This document shows, piece by piece, positions 35,371-47,100 of a DNA stretch of 64,000 nucleotides; positions within the stretch are counted from its first letter, which is position 1, and each line of letters opens with the position of its first letter. The notes under the pieces are model-generated. The model searched no databases. It saw nothing but the letters and a program-made list of their open reading frames with translations, and had not been told where the DNA came from. Both the position numbers and the translations under genes were made by a program. Source of the stretch: Monocercomonoides exilis. Lineage: Eukaryota > Preaxostyla > Oxymonadida > Polymastigidae. The stretch is taken from the NCBI GenBank assembly GCA_001643675.2, contig LSRY02000016.1, positions 1,488,001-1,552,000 of the forward strand, in the 5' to 3' direction.

Positions 35371-35601
35371 TTAGCTCAATTACTTTCGTTAAGCACTTTT
35401 TCTACAGTGAAACAAGACTCAAAACAATGACTTCTAAAAGCATTGTTCTTGTGCAAGAATTATAACTTAAAGCATAAGTAAATTCAAAATAAATTGTTAA
35501 AACAAATTCAAACGCAACCATTCATGCCACTGTTTAGAAAATTTTAAAAAAGTTAATTATGTAAAATCAGATCCAATTTGTTTTAAAATCTGCAGATTTG
35601 A

Positions 35602-38600
35602 ATGGCAACTTTGGAACTCGAACATTGCGTTGGAGGAATTTATACAATTTCTAATTCACTTCATTATCATAATGATGGTAAAACAATTGTCACAGTTGCA
35701 GGAGCCGCAATTGTTTTATCTGATATTACTGATCCTCATAATCAATCGTTTTTGCACGGACATTCTGGAACCATTTGCTCAATTGCATTATCTCCGAATG
35801 GTGTGAATTTTGTTGGAGTTTTATTTTTGAACTTTTTCTCATTTCAATTAATACAAAAAATAATCTATCAATGAAAGGAAAATACATCGCAAGTGGCCAA
35901 CTTGGAGATGATGCAGATGTCATTGTTTGGGACTTTGAACGAAAAAAATTAATTCACAAACTTTGCCAACATGAACATGGAGTTTCAACGATTGCATTTT
36001 CTTTGGACAGCAGACTATTATTGACTGTGGGAGACTTTTTTGACAGAAAGTTATTCATATGGGATATTGAATCTGGTGGAATTGTTGCAAATGTCCAAGT
36101 TACGTCAACGGGCAGCGCTTCAATACATCAAACAGCAGCAGACAAACGACCTCCCCCGCAGCCTTCACGAATGACTGCTGCAACTGGTTCAGTGCGTGCA
36201 TCTTCAAGCTCCACAATGGGAGAAGGTGAGTATGTTGCTGCTGCTTGGGGAGGACATGCTAGAGATATCAAGAGGCGAGAAACGACGGATTTGATTTTTG
36301 CAACGGCAGGTCCGATTGTTTCGCTATGGACGTTGACTCCTCACACAGGAGAATTGCATCAAGAAAAGGTTTGAAATAGAAACTTTAAGGACAAAAATCA
36401 AAAATTACATTCATTTCCAATCATTAAAATATATCTGCATTTTTTTTTGTAATTCTTTCAGTTTCAAACAGGTTCGACGGTGCGTTCATTTACGTCTGTT
36501 GGTTTCACGACAGATGGAGAAAGATGCATTGCAGGAACCACGAGTGGGGATTTTGCTGTGTTTCTGGTGAGGACAATGGTTATGGAGATGCTTGTGCCGG
36601 CATGTTCAGGAGGAATAAGGTTTGGACTTTTGATGTGACACTTATTTGCAGTTTATTTAAAATTGATTTTTCTTCTTTTCTTTTTTTCTTTTTAACTTTT
36701 AAATTTATTTGAACATTTATCTCTTTCTTTCTTCGACTATTATGATATATATTTATATTTATATTTATATTTATATTTATATTTATATTTATATTTATAT
36801 TTATATTTATATTTATATTTATATTTATATTTATATTTATATTTATATTTATATTTATATTTATATTTATATTTATATTTATATTTATATTTATATTTAT
36901 ATTTATATTTATATTTATATTTATATTTATATTTATATTTATATTTATATTTACATATTAATTCCCTCTTATCTCCTTCAATCACCTGACAAATGAAACT
37001 GCAGAACAATTCTTGTTCTCCCTTCAAACAGCATTCTTGTCGGAGGCGGTGACGGAACACTAACCAAATTCAGCCCATCCGGCAGATCTTACATTGCCAC
37101 AAACCAGAAGCGTATTGGAGAGCCACTTCCAGTTGCGTCTTCAGCTGCCCCTTCACTTTCTCATTCATACCAAATGCCTTCTTCGTCAAGCTCATCTTCT
37201 TCAGCCACGCCTTCTTCTTCCTCTTCCTCTTCATCGTCGTCTTCAACGGGTTTGTTCATTTGATTTTCTCTTTGTATTGTTGTTTTTGAATTCTTTAACT
37301 GAATTTTAATTGTTGTTGTGGATTTTTTTTCCTTTTTTTTCCTTTTTTTACATGAAAAATGTTATTTCCTTCAATTTTCATTGATATTTTGCTATTTATA
37401 GCGCCTTGCCCACCAATCACTGCACTGTCTAATGGAGGTGGTGAAACACGTGTAATAACTGCTTCAATAGATGTTTGTTTAACGAAAAGACAATTATTAT
37501 TAATTCATGTGTTTTTTGTTTATTGAAAAATTTTTTTAAACATAAAATGGAACATATTTTGAATATTATCATCTTTTGTTTTTATTTTTATTTTTATTTT
37601 TATTTTTATTTTTATTTTTATTTTTATTTTTATTTTTATTTTTATTTTTATTTTTATTTTTATTTTTATTTTTATTTTTATTTTTATTTTTATTTTTATT
37701 TTTATTTATTTATATCTTTTGTATTTCCAATCAATCTGAATCAAATACTTTATTTCTATCGTTTCAGGGAACTGTCCATTCTACCAGTCTAACTGACTGG
37801 AGTGTTGTGCCACTCTCTTACTCTCATTCAGGTCCTGTCACTTCTCTTTCATTTCCATTGGCCATTTCTGATAAGTTCGCCACATGCTCTCCTGACGATG
37901 GTTTGATTCTTGTGTTGTTTTGATTGAGGATTTAATTTAATTTAATTTAATTTTTTTTTTAATTTTTATTTTCTTGTTCTGCACTTTTCCCTCATTTGAT
38001 TGAAATAACCTTTTGAAACAATGTTTAAAACCAAAAAATATTCATATATATACTTTATTATTTATTTATTTTATCACAATTTTCCATATCAAATTACTTT
38101 TTCTTCTCATTCTCAAACACCCTCCCTCCCTCTCTCCCTCTCTCCAATGTTTCAGGCACCGTCCGTGTGTGGGACTTATCCACATATGACACACTCTCCC
38201 TCTGCCAAGTAGCCAAAGAGCACCCTCGTTGTGTGAGCTGGTGTGGAGATTGTCTGTGTGTTGGGTACGACAGCGGCGAAATCCGGTTTGTTGATGGCTT
38301 CAGTGGAGATGTTCTGTGGACAGTGGTTGGGGCACATAAGGGGATGTGCAGTGCGATCTGCGGGACAGGTGCATCAAGCAGCAGCAGCTATGGAGGAGGA
38401 GAAGGAGAAGCTAAAGCTACATTGGGCGGAGGGAGTGAGCTGTTTGTGTCTGGCGGAGAAACAGGCGAGGTGCGTGTGTGGTCGGTGCGTGATCGCTCGC
38501 TGAAGACGCAGCTGAAAGAGCACACGCAACGAGTGAGTGGGGTGACTCTGTTTGGAGACAGAAGCCATTTTGTCTCATGGTCAAAAGATGGAAGATGGTC

Positions 38601-39468
38601 GTGTGTGGATCTGGCGAGGGAGAGGAGGGTGGGGTCGTATCGAAGCAGAGGGTCGATTTTGGGGCTGGCGCTGCTGCCGGATGAGCAGAGGGTGATTACC
38701 ACGTGCTCGGATAGATGTGTTGTGTATGATTGGAGGAAGAAAGAGAAAGAGAAAGAGAAAGAGAAAGAGAAAGAAAGAAAGAAAGAGAAAGAGATTTTAA
38801 GAAACTGATGCATTTTGAATTTTTTGTTTATTTTTGAAATGAATGAAGATGCTTCTTTTTGAATAATTGTGTAATGTTTCATCATTTTTCAAATTTAATG
38901 CGATATTTTTCAAATTTTTGTTATATCTTCTTTCTTTCTTTTTTTTTTTTTGAATTTGATAATGATCATTTTCAACTCCAGTTTCTGGGATATGGCTGTG
39001 GCTGATCCTGTTCGCGTTATAAAAGATGCACATGAAGATCAAGTTACTTGCATTTCGGTATGATTGTTTCAAAGGAAGTGAAATATCGTGAATATGAAAT
39101 AGAATTTTATAATTAACAGTTGAAAAATTATGTTTTTTTTTTTTGAATAATTATGAAAATTTTCTTGCTTTCTTTCTTTTTATTCTGGTTTTTGTTTTGT
39201 TATCTTTTGTAATTTCCATATTAATTATATATTTTTTTCATTTTTTTGTTTATTCTTGTGTCTCTTAACATTTCTTTTATTATTATTATTATTATTAACG
39301 ATAAGGTTGCAAATGATTCAGATATGTTTGCCACTGGTGGAATGGATAATGTAGTGAAGCTGTGGGATTTGAAAGGATCGCTCATTGGTGAATTCCATGG
39401 ACATTCAGCGTATGCTTCTGGAGTGTTGATGGATGATTCTTTCTTTCTTTCTTTCTCTCTCTCTCTCT

Positions 39469-39527
<59 letters not shown>

Positions 39528-39813
39528 CCAATGATGAAAAAGAAAGGAAAGGAGGAGAGTGAATATTTATTCTAATTATTCAAAATCTAAATTCTATTTT
39601 TTCTTCTTTTTCTTGGGAAATTTCATTTTTATTTATTGTAATTTTATTTTATTTTATTTTTATTTTTTATTTATTTGTTATTTATAAAATGGTTATTCAT
39701 TATCTTGCTTTTCTTGCTTAAGGTCAATCAATGCAATTGGATTTACACCAGATGATAAGCAACTTATTTCTGTTGGCGATGATGGAAATTGCCTCATATG
39801 GAATGTATATTAA
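35602..39813 (+). CDS. CFAP52: Cilia- and flagella-associated protein 52 (WD40, 711 aa, 10 exons)
   Basis: Join of 35602-35800, 35878-36368, 36462-36619, 37005-37249, 37402-37472, 37768-37900, 38156-38723, 38982-39057, 39306-39409 and 39723-39813, all in phase. The product is a double WD40 propeller. N-terminal '[12 protein letters not shown]', '[20 protein letters not shown]' and '[12 protein letters not shown]', and the C-terminal series ending '[11 protein letters not shown]', match CFAP52/WDR16 in order and length (human protein about 620 aa). CFAP52 is a doublet microtubule inner protein of motile axonemes. Additions here are a Pro/Ser insert after the third blade and a Ser-rich stretch before exon 5. 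Introns 3, 5 and 9 carry long T-rich microsatellites. It shows that the organism builds motile flagella. Confidence 0.93.
36745..36953. repeat. (TATATT)n hexanucleotide repeat in CFAP52 intron 3
   Basis: About 35 near-perfect six-base units within the intron 36620-37004. Confidence 0.95.
37578..37707. repeat. (TTTTTA)n repeat in CFAP52 intron 5
   Basis: About 21 six-base units within the intron 37473-37767. Confidence 0.95.
39455..39527. repeat. (CT)n plus poly-T in CFAP52 intron 9
   Basis: A short CT run followed by 56 consecutive T (39472-39527) in the intron 39410-39722. Confidence 0.95.
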
Positions 39814-40415
39814 CTCGCAAAGTTGCAATTCTTTTGTTTCTTCTTCTTCTTCTTCACTTCTTTACGTTTGATTTAAATTTTTTCAGAATTAAATATTTCT
39901 ATCATGGCAAAAAACAAGAATTTTTTATTTGAAAAATAATAATTTTCTGAAATCATTTTTTAAATGAGATTAAAAAACAGCAAACAATTTCCAGAGGAAA
40001 GGATGAAGTGCAAAAAGATTGTGGATTTATATTTGTATTATAAATGGTAATTGGGCTTTATTCTTCAGTTTTTTCGTTTTTATTTTTGACGAATTTAGTC
40101 AATAATGGTTATCTAATTTATTGAAATCCAGTTTTCTCATTGAATATAGCAATAGTCGATTGGATTTATGCAATGCATGCATTAACATTTAAAGAACTAG
40201 CTTTTTGTGCTGTATTTTGCAGCATTAATTACTTCGAATCTTTGAAATATTTATTTCATTTTACAGTGTCATTTCTGGTCATAAAGTCTTGATAAATAGA
40301 ATCGTTGAATATTTTGCACTCAAATTTCATCATTCGCACGCTAGCTTGAACATTTACAGTTAATCGTGAAATTATTAAAAAGAGCAAGGGAAAAATCGAA
40401 AATGATGATTAAATC

Positions 40416-40797
40416 TTGAACATATCCACAAAAAGAATGTTGATTGGTGTGCATACCTTCTTACAATTTTTGCACAATGTTCATCATTTTGCTTTGAAAT
40501 GCAAATGGCTATATCTTTCTGTGATTTTTATTCAATATTTGATAATGAAAATTGCATTAATCTCTCCGGGAAGGCATATAAGTGCATCAAAAATGCTTGT
40601 TCATTTCATGAAGCATCTTATTAAATTTCATAAGAGTGCAGCATTTGGCATTATCACAGAAAATTTGTTTGGATGAATTGCAAACTTCAAATATTTGCAT
40701 GAAATACCTCTTGCAATTTATGTTTTCATCAAATTGAAAGAGAAGAAATCTTGTTATTTCTCTATTTTGGCTCCCGTTGTAAAAGAATGGAAGTATT
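40416..40797 (+). pseudogene. Unrecognised frame with one in-frame TGA
   Basis: The frame beginning near 'STKRMLIGVHTFLQFLHNVH' runs to 'TENLFG', meets TGA at 40674-40676, and continues in the same frame as 'IANFKYLHEIPLAIYVFIKL' to TGA at 40795. A single premature stop in an otherwise open frame of about 125 codons suggests a recently dead gene or exon. Family unknown. Confidence 0.3.
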
Positions 40798-40852
40798 TTT
40801 GATTCGAGAGAAGAAAAATATCAACTGAAAAGAAAGGAATGCATATGGGGAG

Positions 40853-41068
40853 ATGAAAGAAATTAACAAATTTGCAGGTGTTAATATGTGCAAAGGAATG
40901 TGCTTGTTAGCAAATACAATAAAATGGATAGAGAAGTCATTGTTTTCTGAAGAGTTTGATCTTGAAATTGCTGAAGAATTGATGTTAAATTATTATTTTG
41001 AAATATTTTCAGATGAGTTCTGCACATTCAAGTCAGAAATTGAAGAATGGTTGAAAAGAGTGTGTTGA
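40853..41068 (+). CDS. Short unrecognised reading frame (71 aa)
   Basis: ATG to TGA, Glu/Lys-rich with three Cys near the start and one at the end. It may be a further piece of the broken frame just upstream. No family recognised. Confidence 0.2.
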   Translation: MKEINKFAGVNMCKGMCLLANTIKWIEKSLFSEEFDLEIAEELMLNYYFEIFSDEFCTFKSEIEEWLKRVC

Positions 41069-41198
41069 AAATTTTAACTGAATAACAGCCGATTTCATTT
41101 CTTACCATTTGAAACAAAAAAATCTTTCTCACGGATCAATGTTCCCCATTAAGATTCGTAATTACGATCATGCCCTTTATCAAAAAAAAACGGTGAGA

Positions 41199-44100
41199 AT
41201 GTTCAGAGAAAAAATGAAATTTCTCTTTATCATGATTCCGATGTGTTTGCTTTTGTGCAGCAACGGAATATGCAGAGAAGTATGTGCGAAGAGTTATGAT
41301 TTCTCCGAAAGCAAAGCATTCGAAGTATATGAATTGTCAAAAAATACAAATGATTTCAACAGAAAATCAATGGTCAGTAATTGTTTGTTTGAAACATTTG
41401 AGCAACAACAAAAATGTGGAATAAACAAAGCAGAATTGTTTGGAACTTTGACGAACGATTTCACTTCACTTTTAATGCTTGAAAATTCAACACTGAACTT
41501 ATTGAATATGAATTGCAATTGGGATGAAAAATCGAGACTTTCAGAAATTGACAACAGTTCGTCATTGTCTCTTGCTGATTGTGATATTCATCGAGAGGAT
41601 TTGACAACAAGAAGTTTTATCGAATCATCTGGCACTCTAATTTTATCAAACGTGTCAATTGAATCAGGTATCCAAGAAATGAAACAGATTTATCCATTGG
41701 TCGAGATGTCTGACAATTCTTTACTGTCTGTCCGTCGCTGTATCTTCACATCTATTACTGTGGAATCTTCTTCTATGCTGTTTTCTGGAGTTTCTTCGTC
41801 GGCAGATATTTCTCAATGTGTCTTCAAGAACATCACTAAAGCACCGCAAGATGCAAACAAAGAAACAGCACTTCAAAGAGATGAAAATGTTGAAAATATT
41901 AAAATTGAAGGATGTATGTTTATTTTCTGTGATAATCCTTATTATGGAGCAGTTATCTTTCCTTCTTCTGACTCGTTTGTGATGACAAACTCTTCATTTA
42001 ATTCATGTTTGAATTATCGAAATATCGAAATGAACAGATCGTTTTATGAGAAGCAAACATTTTCATCTGGGAATGTGTCTTTTACTGATTGCTTCTTTAA
42101 ATGTTCATCAAATGAAAATGGAGGTGCGTTAAATGTTGGTGGAGAATCAACAACGTGCAGTATTTTGCGATGCCATTTTAATGAATGTTCGGTGAATAAT
42201 ACAAATCAAAATGTGAGTGGTGGATGCTTTTTTTTTCTTGATATATTTGCAGCGAGCAGTGTGGATTCAAATTATACTCACTCATATTCTTCATATTGTT
42301 GTGGTGGATGCTATTTGCGAAACATAAAAAGTGTGCAAATGAGATATTGTATAATTGCACATTGCACTTCAATGTTTTACTCAGGAATGGAAATTGATTT
42401 TACAATTGAAACAGTTGTACAATCGTGTTTGATTCATCATTGCAATGGACCAAACAAGAATGGAGGTTTAGAAGTTTATTCGGGAAAAAGATTTATAAAA
42501 ATAATTGAATGTTATTTACACAGTTGTTTTACAAATTTGGGAGGTGCTATTGATTTTCACCGTGCAGATCATCAAATACCCTTTGGATCTTCGATATCGT
42601 ATTGCTTCTTTTCAAATAATACATCAACTGAACAAAATTATGGAAGAGATATCACACTTTTTGAAAATTGGATCGGAAAAATCAGAGACGAAGATGTTGT
42701 TCAGTGCTGCTCGACAAGCAATAAACCTCGTGCAACTGATGGAGGAACAAACAAAGATAAATGGCTTCATGATCCTCCAATTTCAAGTGAATCTTTTATA
42801 GAGTTCTTTGTTTGCTCTCGAAGAGGGCAAGATTTGGATGGATGGGGAGATAGAACTCGACCATTCAAAACTGTGTCATTTTGTTTGAGCAAGAGATCGG
42901 GTCAAAAGATAACTGTTTGCAGAGGGGAATATGAAGAAGGCAGCATCAATGTTGGATCATTTGAAATGAACCTAATTGGAGATGGGATTGACAATTCATT
43001 CCTAACGTCGCATGATGTTCATGAAAATCTTGCCTTATTTATTGTTGAAGGCGGAGAACTTGAAGTCATTCGATTTTCACTCGTCCACTCAGCGGAAGCA
43101 TCATCTGATGCAAGCTTTCTGGCAATGCTTGATGAAGGAAGTGCTAAATTCTCACATTGTGAAATAAAAGGAAATTCAGAGGTTTCATCAACGATGTTTT
43201 CAGTTCCATTCATGGATCTGAGAAGTGGGATAACACACATTGACAACTGTAAATTCCAAAATATTTATCTTCGGCACAACTCGCTGATTCTGAATGCTTG
43301 TGTTGGAAATTTGGAAATAAACGGAACATCGTTTTCAGAAATAAAACGAAATGCAGGGAATGGGTCTGTTTTCGAAATTGTGGTTGAGGATGGTGAGAAT
43401 ATGCAATTGAGTGATCTTGCAATTGAGAAGTGCTCATGTGCAGAAGGGAATGGAGGTGCAATAAAAGCAGATATGAAGAGTGGAAGTCGACTGGAGATTT
43501 GTGGCACGAATTTGAGCAATGGTGAATTTACAATTTGTTCATGCTCTGCTAAAAATGGGGAAAGTGAATGGGGAGCTGGAGGAGGAATAATGCTGGACTG
43601 CCGCCAGGGAGGAAGTGATTTTGTTCTAACATCAATTAGTTTTTCTGAAAATTCAGCAACATTCGGCAAGAACATATTTGTTGTTGGAACAAAATTGGAA
43701 GAAGTGTGTTCAGCATCAAAATTTGCATTTCCGCTGAATGAAACTTCGTTGGATGAGTTGATGGGGTTTGAAAGCAGCGAGATTGGAGCTGCAGTTCCTC
43801 TTATTCTGCTGTGGGAACCGCTGCCCTCTGTTGTGATTGTAAGTGGAAGAAATGGAGTCGATCATATTCGATGCGGATTTGCCATTTCTCCGTGTAGTAC
43901 CATTGAATATGCGGAAAAGACCAATTTCAGTTCGTTTGATAGAAAAATCAAGATTGTTCCTCCTTTTGAGTTTGATCGTTCATCTGTTTTGGAAACCAGA
44001 GATTGCGAGATTTATGTTGAAGCAAAGGGAACAGTGATTGAGATTGTTGGAGATTCATCGTTACCTGAGAATGGATTTATTGAAACGAGAATAAACGCAG

Positions 44101-47100
44101 ATTTCTCCAACATCACATTCCAGCTTCCTTCAACACTACCAGATGGCAAGCCTTTTCTGTGCTGCTCGAAGAGCATTTTGAAACTTCTCGACTGTGGACT
44201 TGGAAAGATCTCATCAGAAGTTGTGTTTCAGTCGACATTTTGCGGTGTTGTTGGAGGACAACTTAACATTACGAACTTTTTGATGACGGAATTGTCATTT
44301 GACTCTTCTTTTGTGCTTTCAATTGGAGAGAGTTCTGATGCAATATTGGACGGAATTAACATGACAAAAGCGAGTGGCACTGACAAGAGTTTGATTGTCG
44401 AAGAGCAGAAAGGGGCAATAACTGTTCAAAACTGCACTTTTGAATCGTTCGAAGGAAGAGATTGTGCAATAATTATGTGGAAAGGTGGAAAGGACTTGAA
44501 AGTGAAAAGCACAAATATGTCATCAGTGACAAGGCAAACAGGGAATGGAAGTGGAATCTGTCTGAAATGCAATGATGGGGATGTGTCAATTGTCAGCTGT
44601 GTTGAATGCAGATTTAACCTGTGTGCAGTTGATGAAGAGCAAAGCGGAGGAGGAGGTATATACGGAATTTTTGAAAAAGGATGTGAAATAGAAATTGATA
44701 AAAGCAGTTTCATATCATGCAGTGCTCCTGGAATTGCGGAAGGGGAATCAAAAAAGGGCAAAGGAGGAGGATTGCTGCTGGATGTCACACATCAAGAAGC
44801 AAAATTTGTAATATCTGAGCCAACATTCAAACACAATTCGGCAGAGTTTGGGAAAAACTTGTTTTTGTTTGCCAACGATTTGAATAAGAGTGTCACAAAG
44901 GATTCGTTTGTCTTTGATTATAGTGAAATGAAAGACGACAGCACGTTATTTGAGGGAAGCGATGATAATTTTACAAATGAAGATCTCTTCCGATTCCTTG
45001 TTCAATATACGAGCAATGAGATTCATGTGTCTGCAAGAGGATTAGATGTGTTGAGGTGCGGAGCAGAGGATGATCCATGTCGAACATTATGGAGAGGAAT
45101 GAAACAGATTGATTTGAATGGAGTGAATAAGACAATTATTATTTGTGAATCCTGTGTTGTTAGCGATCTGTTTGATCTTTCTAGCTTTTCTGTGAGATCG
45201 AGCTCAAATGATTTGGATCGAGCAGAAATGGCTATTTTGATGTTTGAGAATTTGGACGCTGTCAGAGACAATCCAACAATTACAAGTGAAAAAGATCTTT
45301 TATTAAGTGAAATTGGTATTCAAGCCAAAGAAAACTACCAGAGTTTGAATAATGTTTTGCTGTTGTGTCAAAATGGGCTTTTAGAACTGACACACTGCAA
45401 ATTTGATTCTTTGTCAACTCCAAACGCCCCTCTAAGTGCATCATTTGTGCGAATAGATTGCGGAAGACTTGACATAAATGAATTGAACGTTGAATCAATA
45501 AACATTGGAAGGAGCATGATTGTTGTTAATGATTTCAAAGAAATTTCAATAACAGATATTGAGGTCAGATCATGCAATATCAGTGGCGGGAGTATATGTG
45601 AAACTTCACACTCAAATGAAAGGAGTGGAAACAGTGAAGGAGCACGAATAACTGTAACAGACTCTGTGTTTGAGGCGCTGAATGGATTAACAGATGAAAG
45701 CCGAGCAATGAGCTTCAAAGATACAACAAATATTGATGTTTTGCTTAACGAGAGTGTATTTTCAGCTTGCCAGTCAACAAAAAATCAGAAAGGAGGAACG
45801 ATAATGATCGAGCTGGAAGCGAATGGATGCCTGCAATTTACACAATGCACGATTGAAAAGAGCGGTTGTTCCACCACAAATGGAATTGGTGGAGGATTAT
45901 TCCTGAGAACTGATTTGAAATCTGATTTGGACTTTTTGATTGAGCCAACGAAATTTGATGCTAATACGGCTTTTGTTGGCCGAGATGTCTTTGTGGAGTG
46001 TGAAAGTTTAGAGTCTCAAATTAACGAGAAACATTTCAGAATCCACTTCAATGAGAGTTTTATTCGGCAAAACGCGTTGTTTGGGATTGACAGAAGCGAT
46101 TTTTCGTCGGAGCCAGTCGATTTGTTGAACTTTATTTTGATATATCAATCAGACACAATCATTGTTTCCTCAGATGTGGAAAACAAAGGCGAAGATTCAA
46201 GAAATTGTGGAACAAGAGTTTTGCCATGTATTTCAATTGGATATGGACTGTGTCATTTAACGGATGTTTTTGAAAGCAGACTTATTATCGATAAATCAAG
46301 TTCAATTGAACAAGAAGTGGAGCTGAAAGGAGTTGTTGTCGCTTCTCGAAATCGAAATGTTGCTCAGATACGTGTTTGTTTGTCTCAAAGAATCAATGGG
46401 AATGCAGTTGTCGTGTGTTCTGGTGCAAGTGAAATGCATCTTCTTTCATTTTTGTTTTCATCACCGATATCCTCTCCACATATCTCATTTATAAGTGCAA
46501 CTGAAGATATGTTGATTATTGAGGATTGCCTGTTTGGTTGCGAAAATGAGTTGAGTGATGTCTCGATTCCATTCAGTTTGATTAACATCAGCAATGTTGA
46601 GTTAATAATGAATAATATTTCGATATCTGATGTGGTATTTGATTGTGATAGTTTGATTTCCATTGAAAAATGTGAAAGAGATGTTAGCATTGAAAAACTG
46701 TTGATAAATAATGTGACAGCAGACAACAATCTGTTATTAATAAGAGGCGACGAGTTTCCTTTAAGTGATGAAGCACGCACAATTTTAATTTCTGACTCAA
46801 GATTCATGAACACCAATTGTCACTCAAATGTTGGATCCACAATTTTCATACAATCAGTAGCAGCCCCCTTCCAGTTGTGTAATAGCGTGTTCGATAACTG
46901 TAAATCTTCGAGTGAAAAAGGAAGCACGATGAGTGTAAATTTTTGTTTGGATGTGAGTATTTCTTCATGTATTTTCAATGGAGACATCAATTTCAATGAA
47001 AGCAATGATGCAATTAATGAAGATGTTTGCAAGTGGAACTGTTCATTTGTTGATGTTGTTGACACATCGATGAAAATGACTGGAACTTCGATTTCTAATT

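Larger units (their letters stand above)
39814..41198. other. Intergenic region with decayed reading frames
   Basis: Between CFAP52 and the second beta-helix gene. Contains an open frame interrupted once by TGA (about 40416-40797) and an ATG-started 71-aa frame (40853-41068). Apart from these, AT-rich DNA without recognisable signals. Confidence 0.45.

Noticed and set aside
36745-36953. CRISPR-like or centromeric array
   Set aside because: Units are six bases with no spacers; it is a simple microsatellite in an intron.
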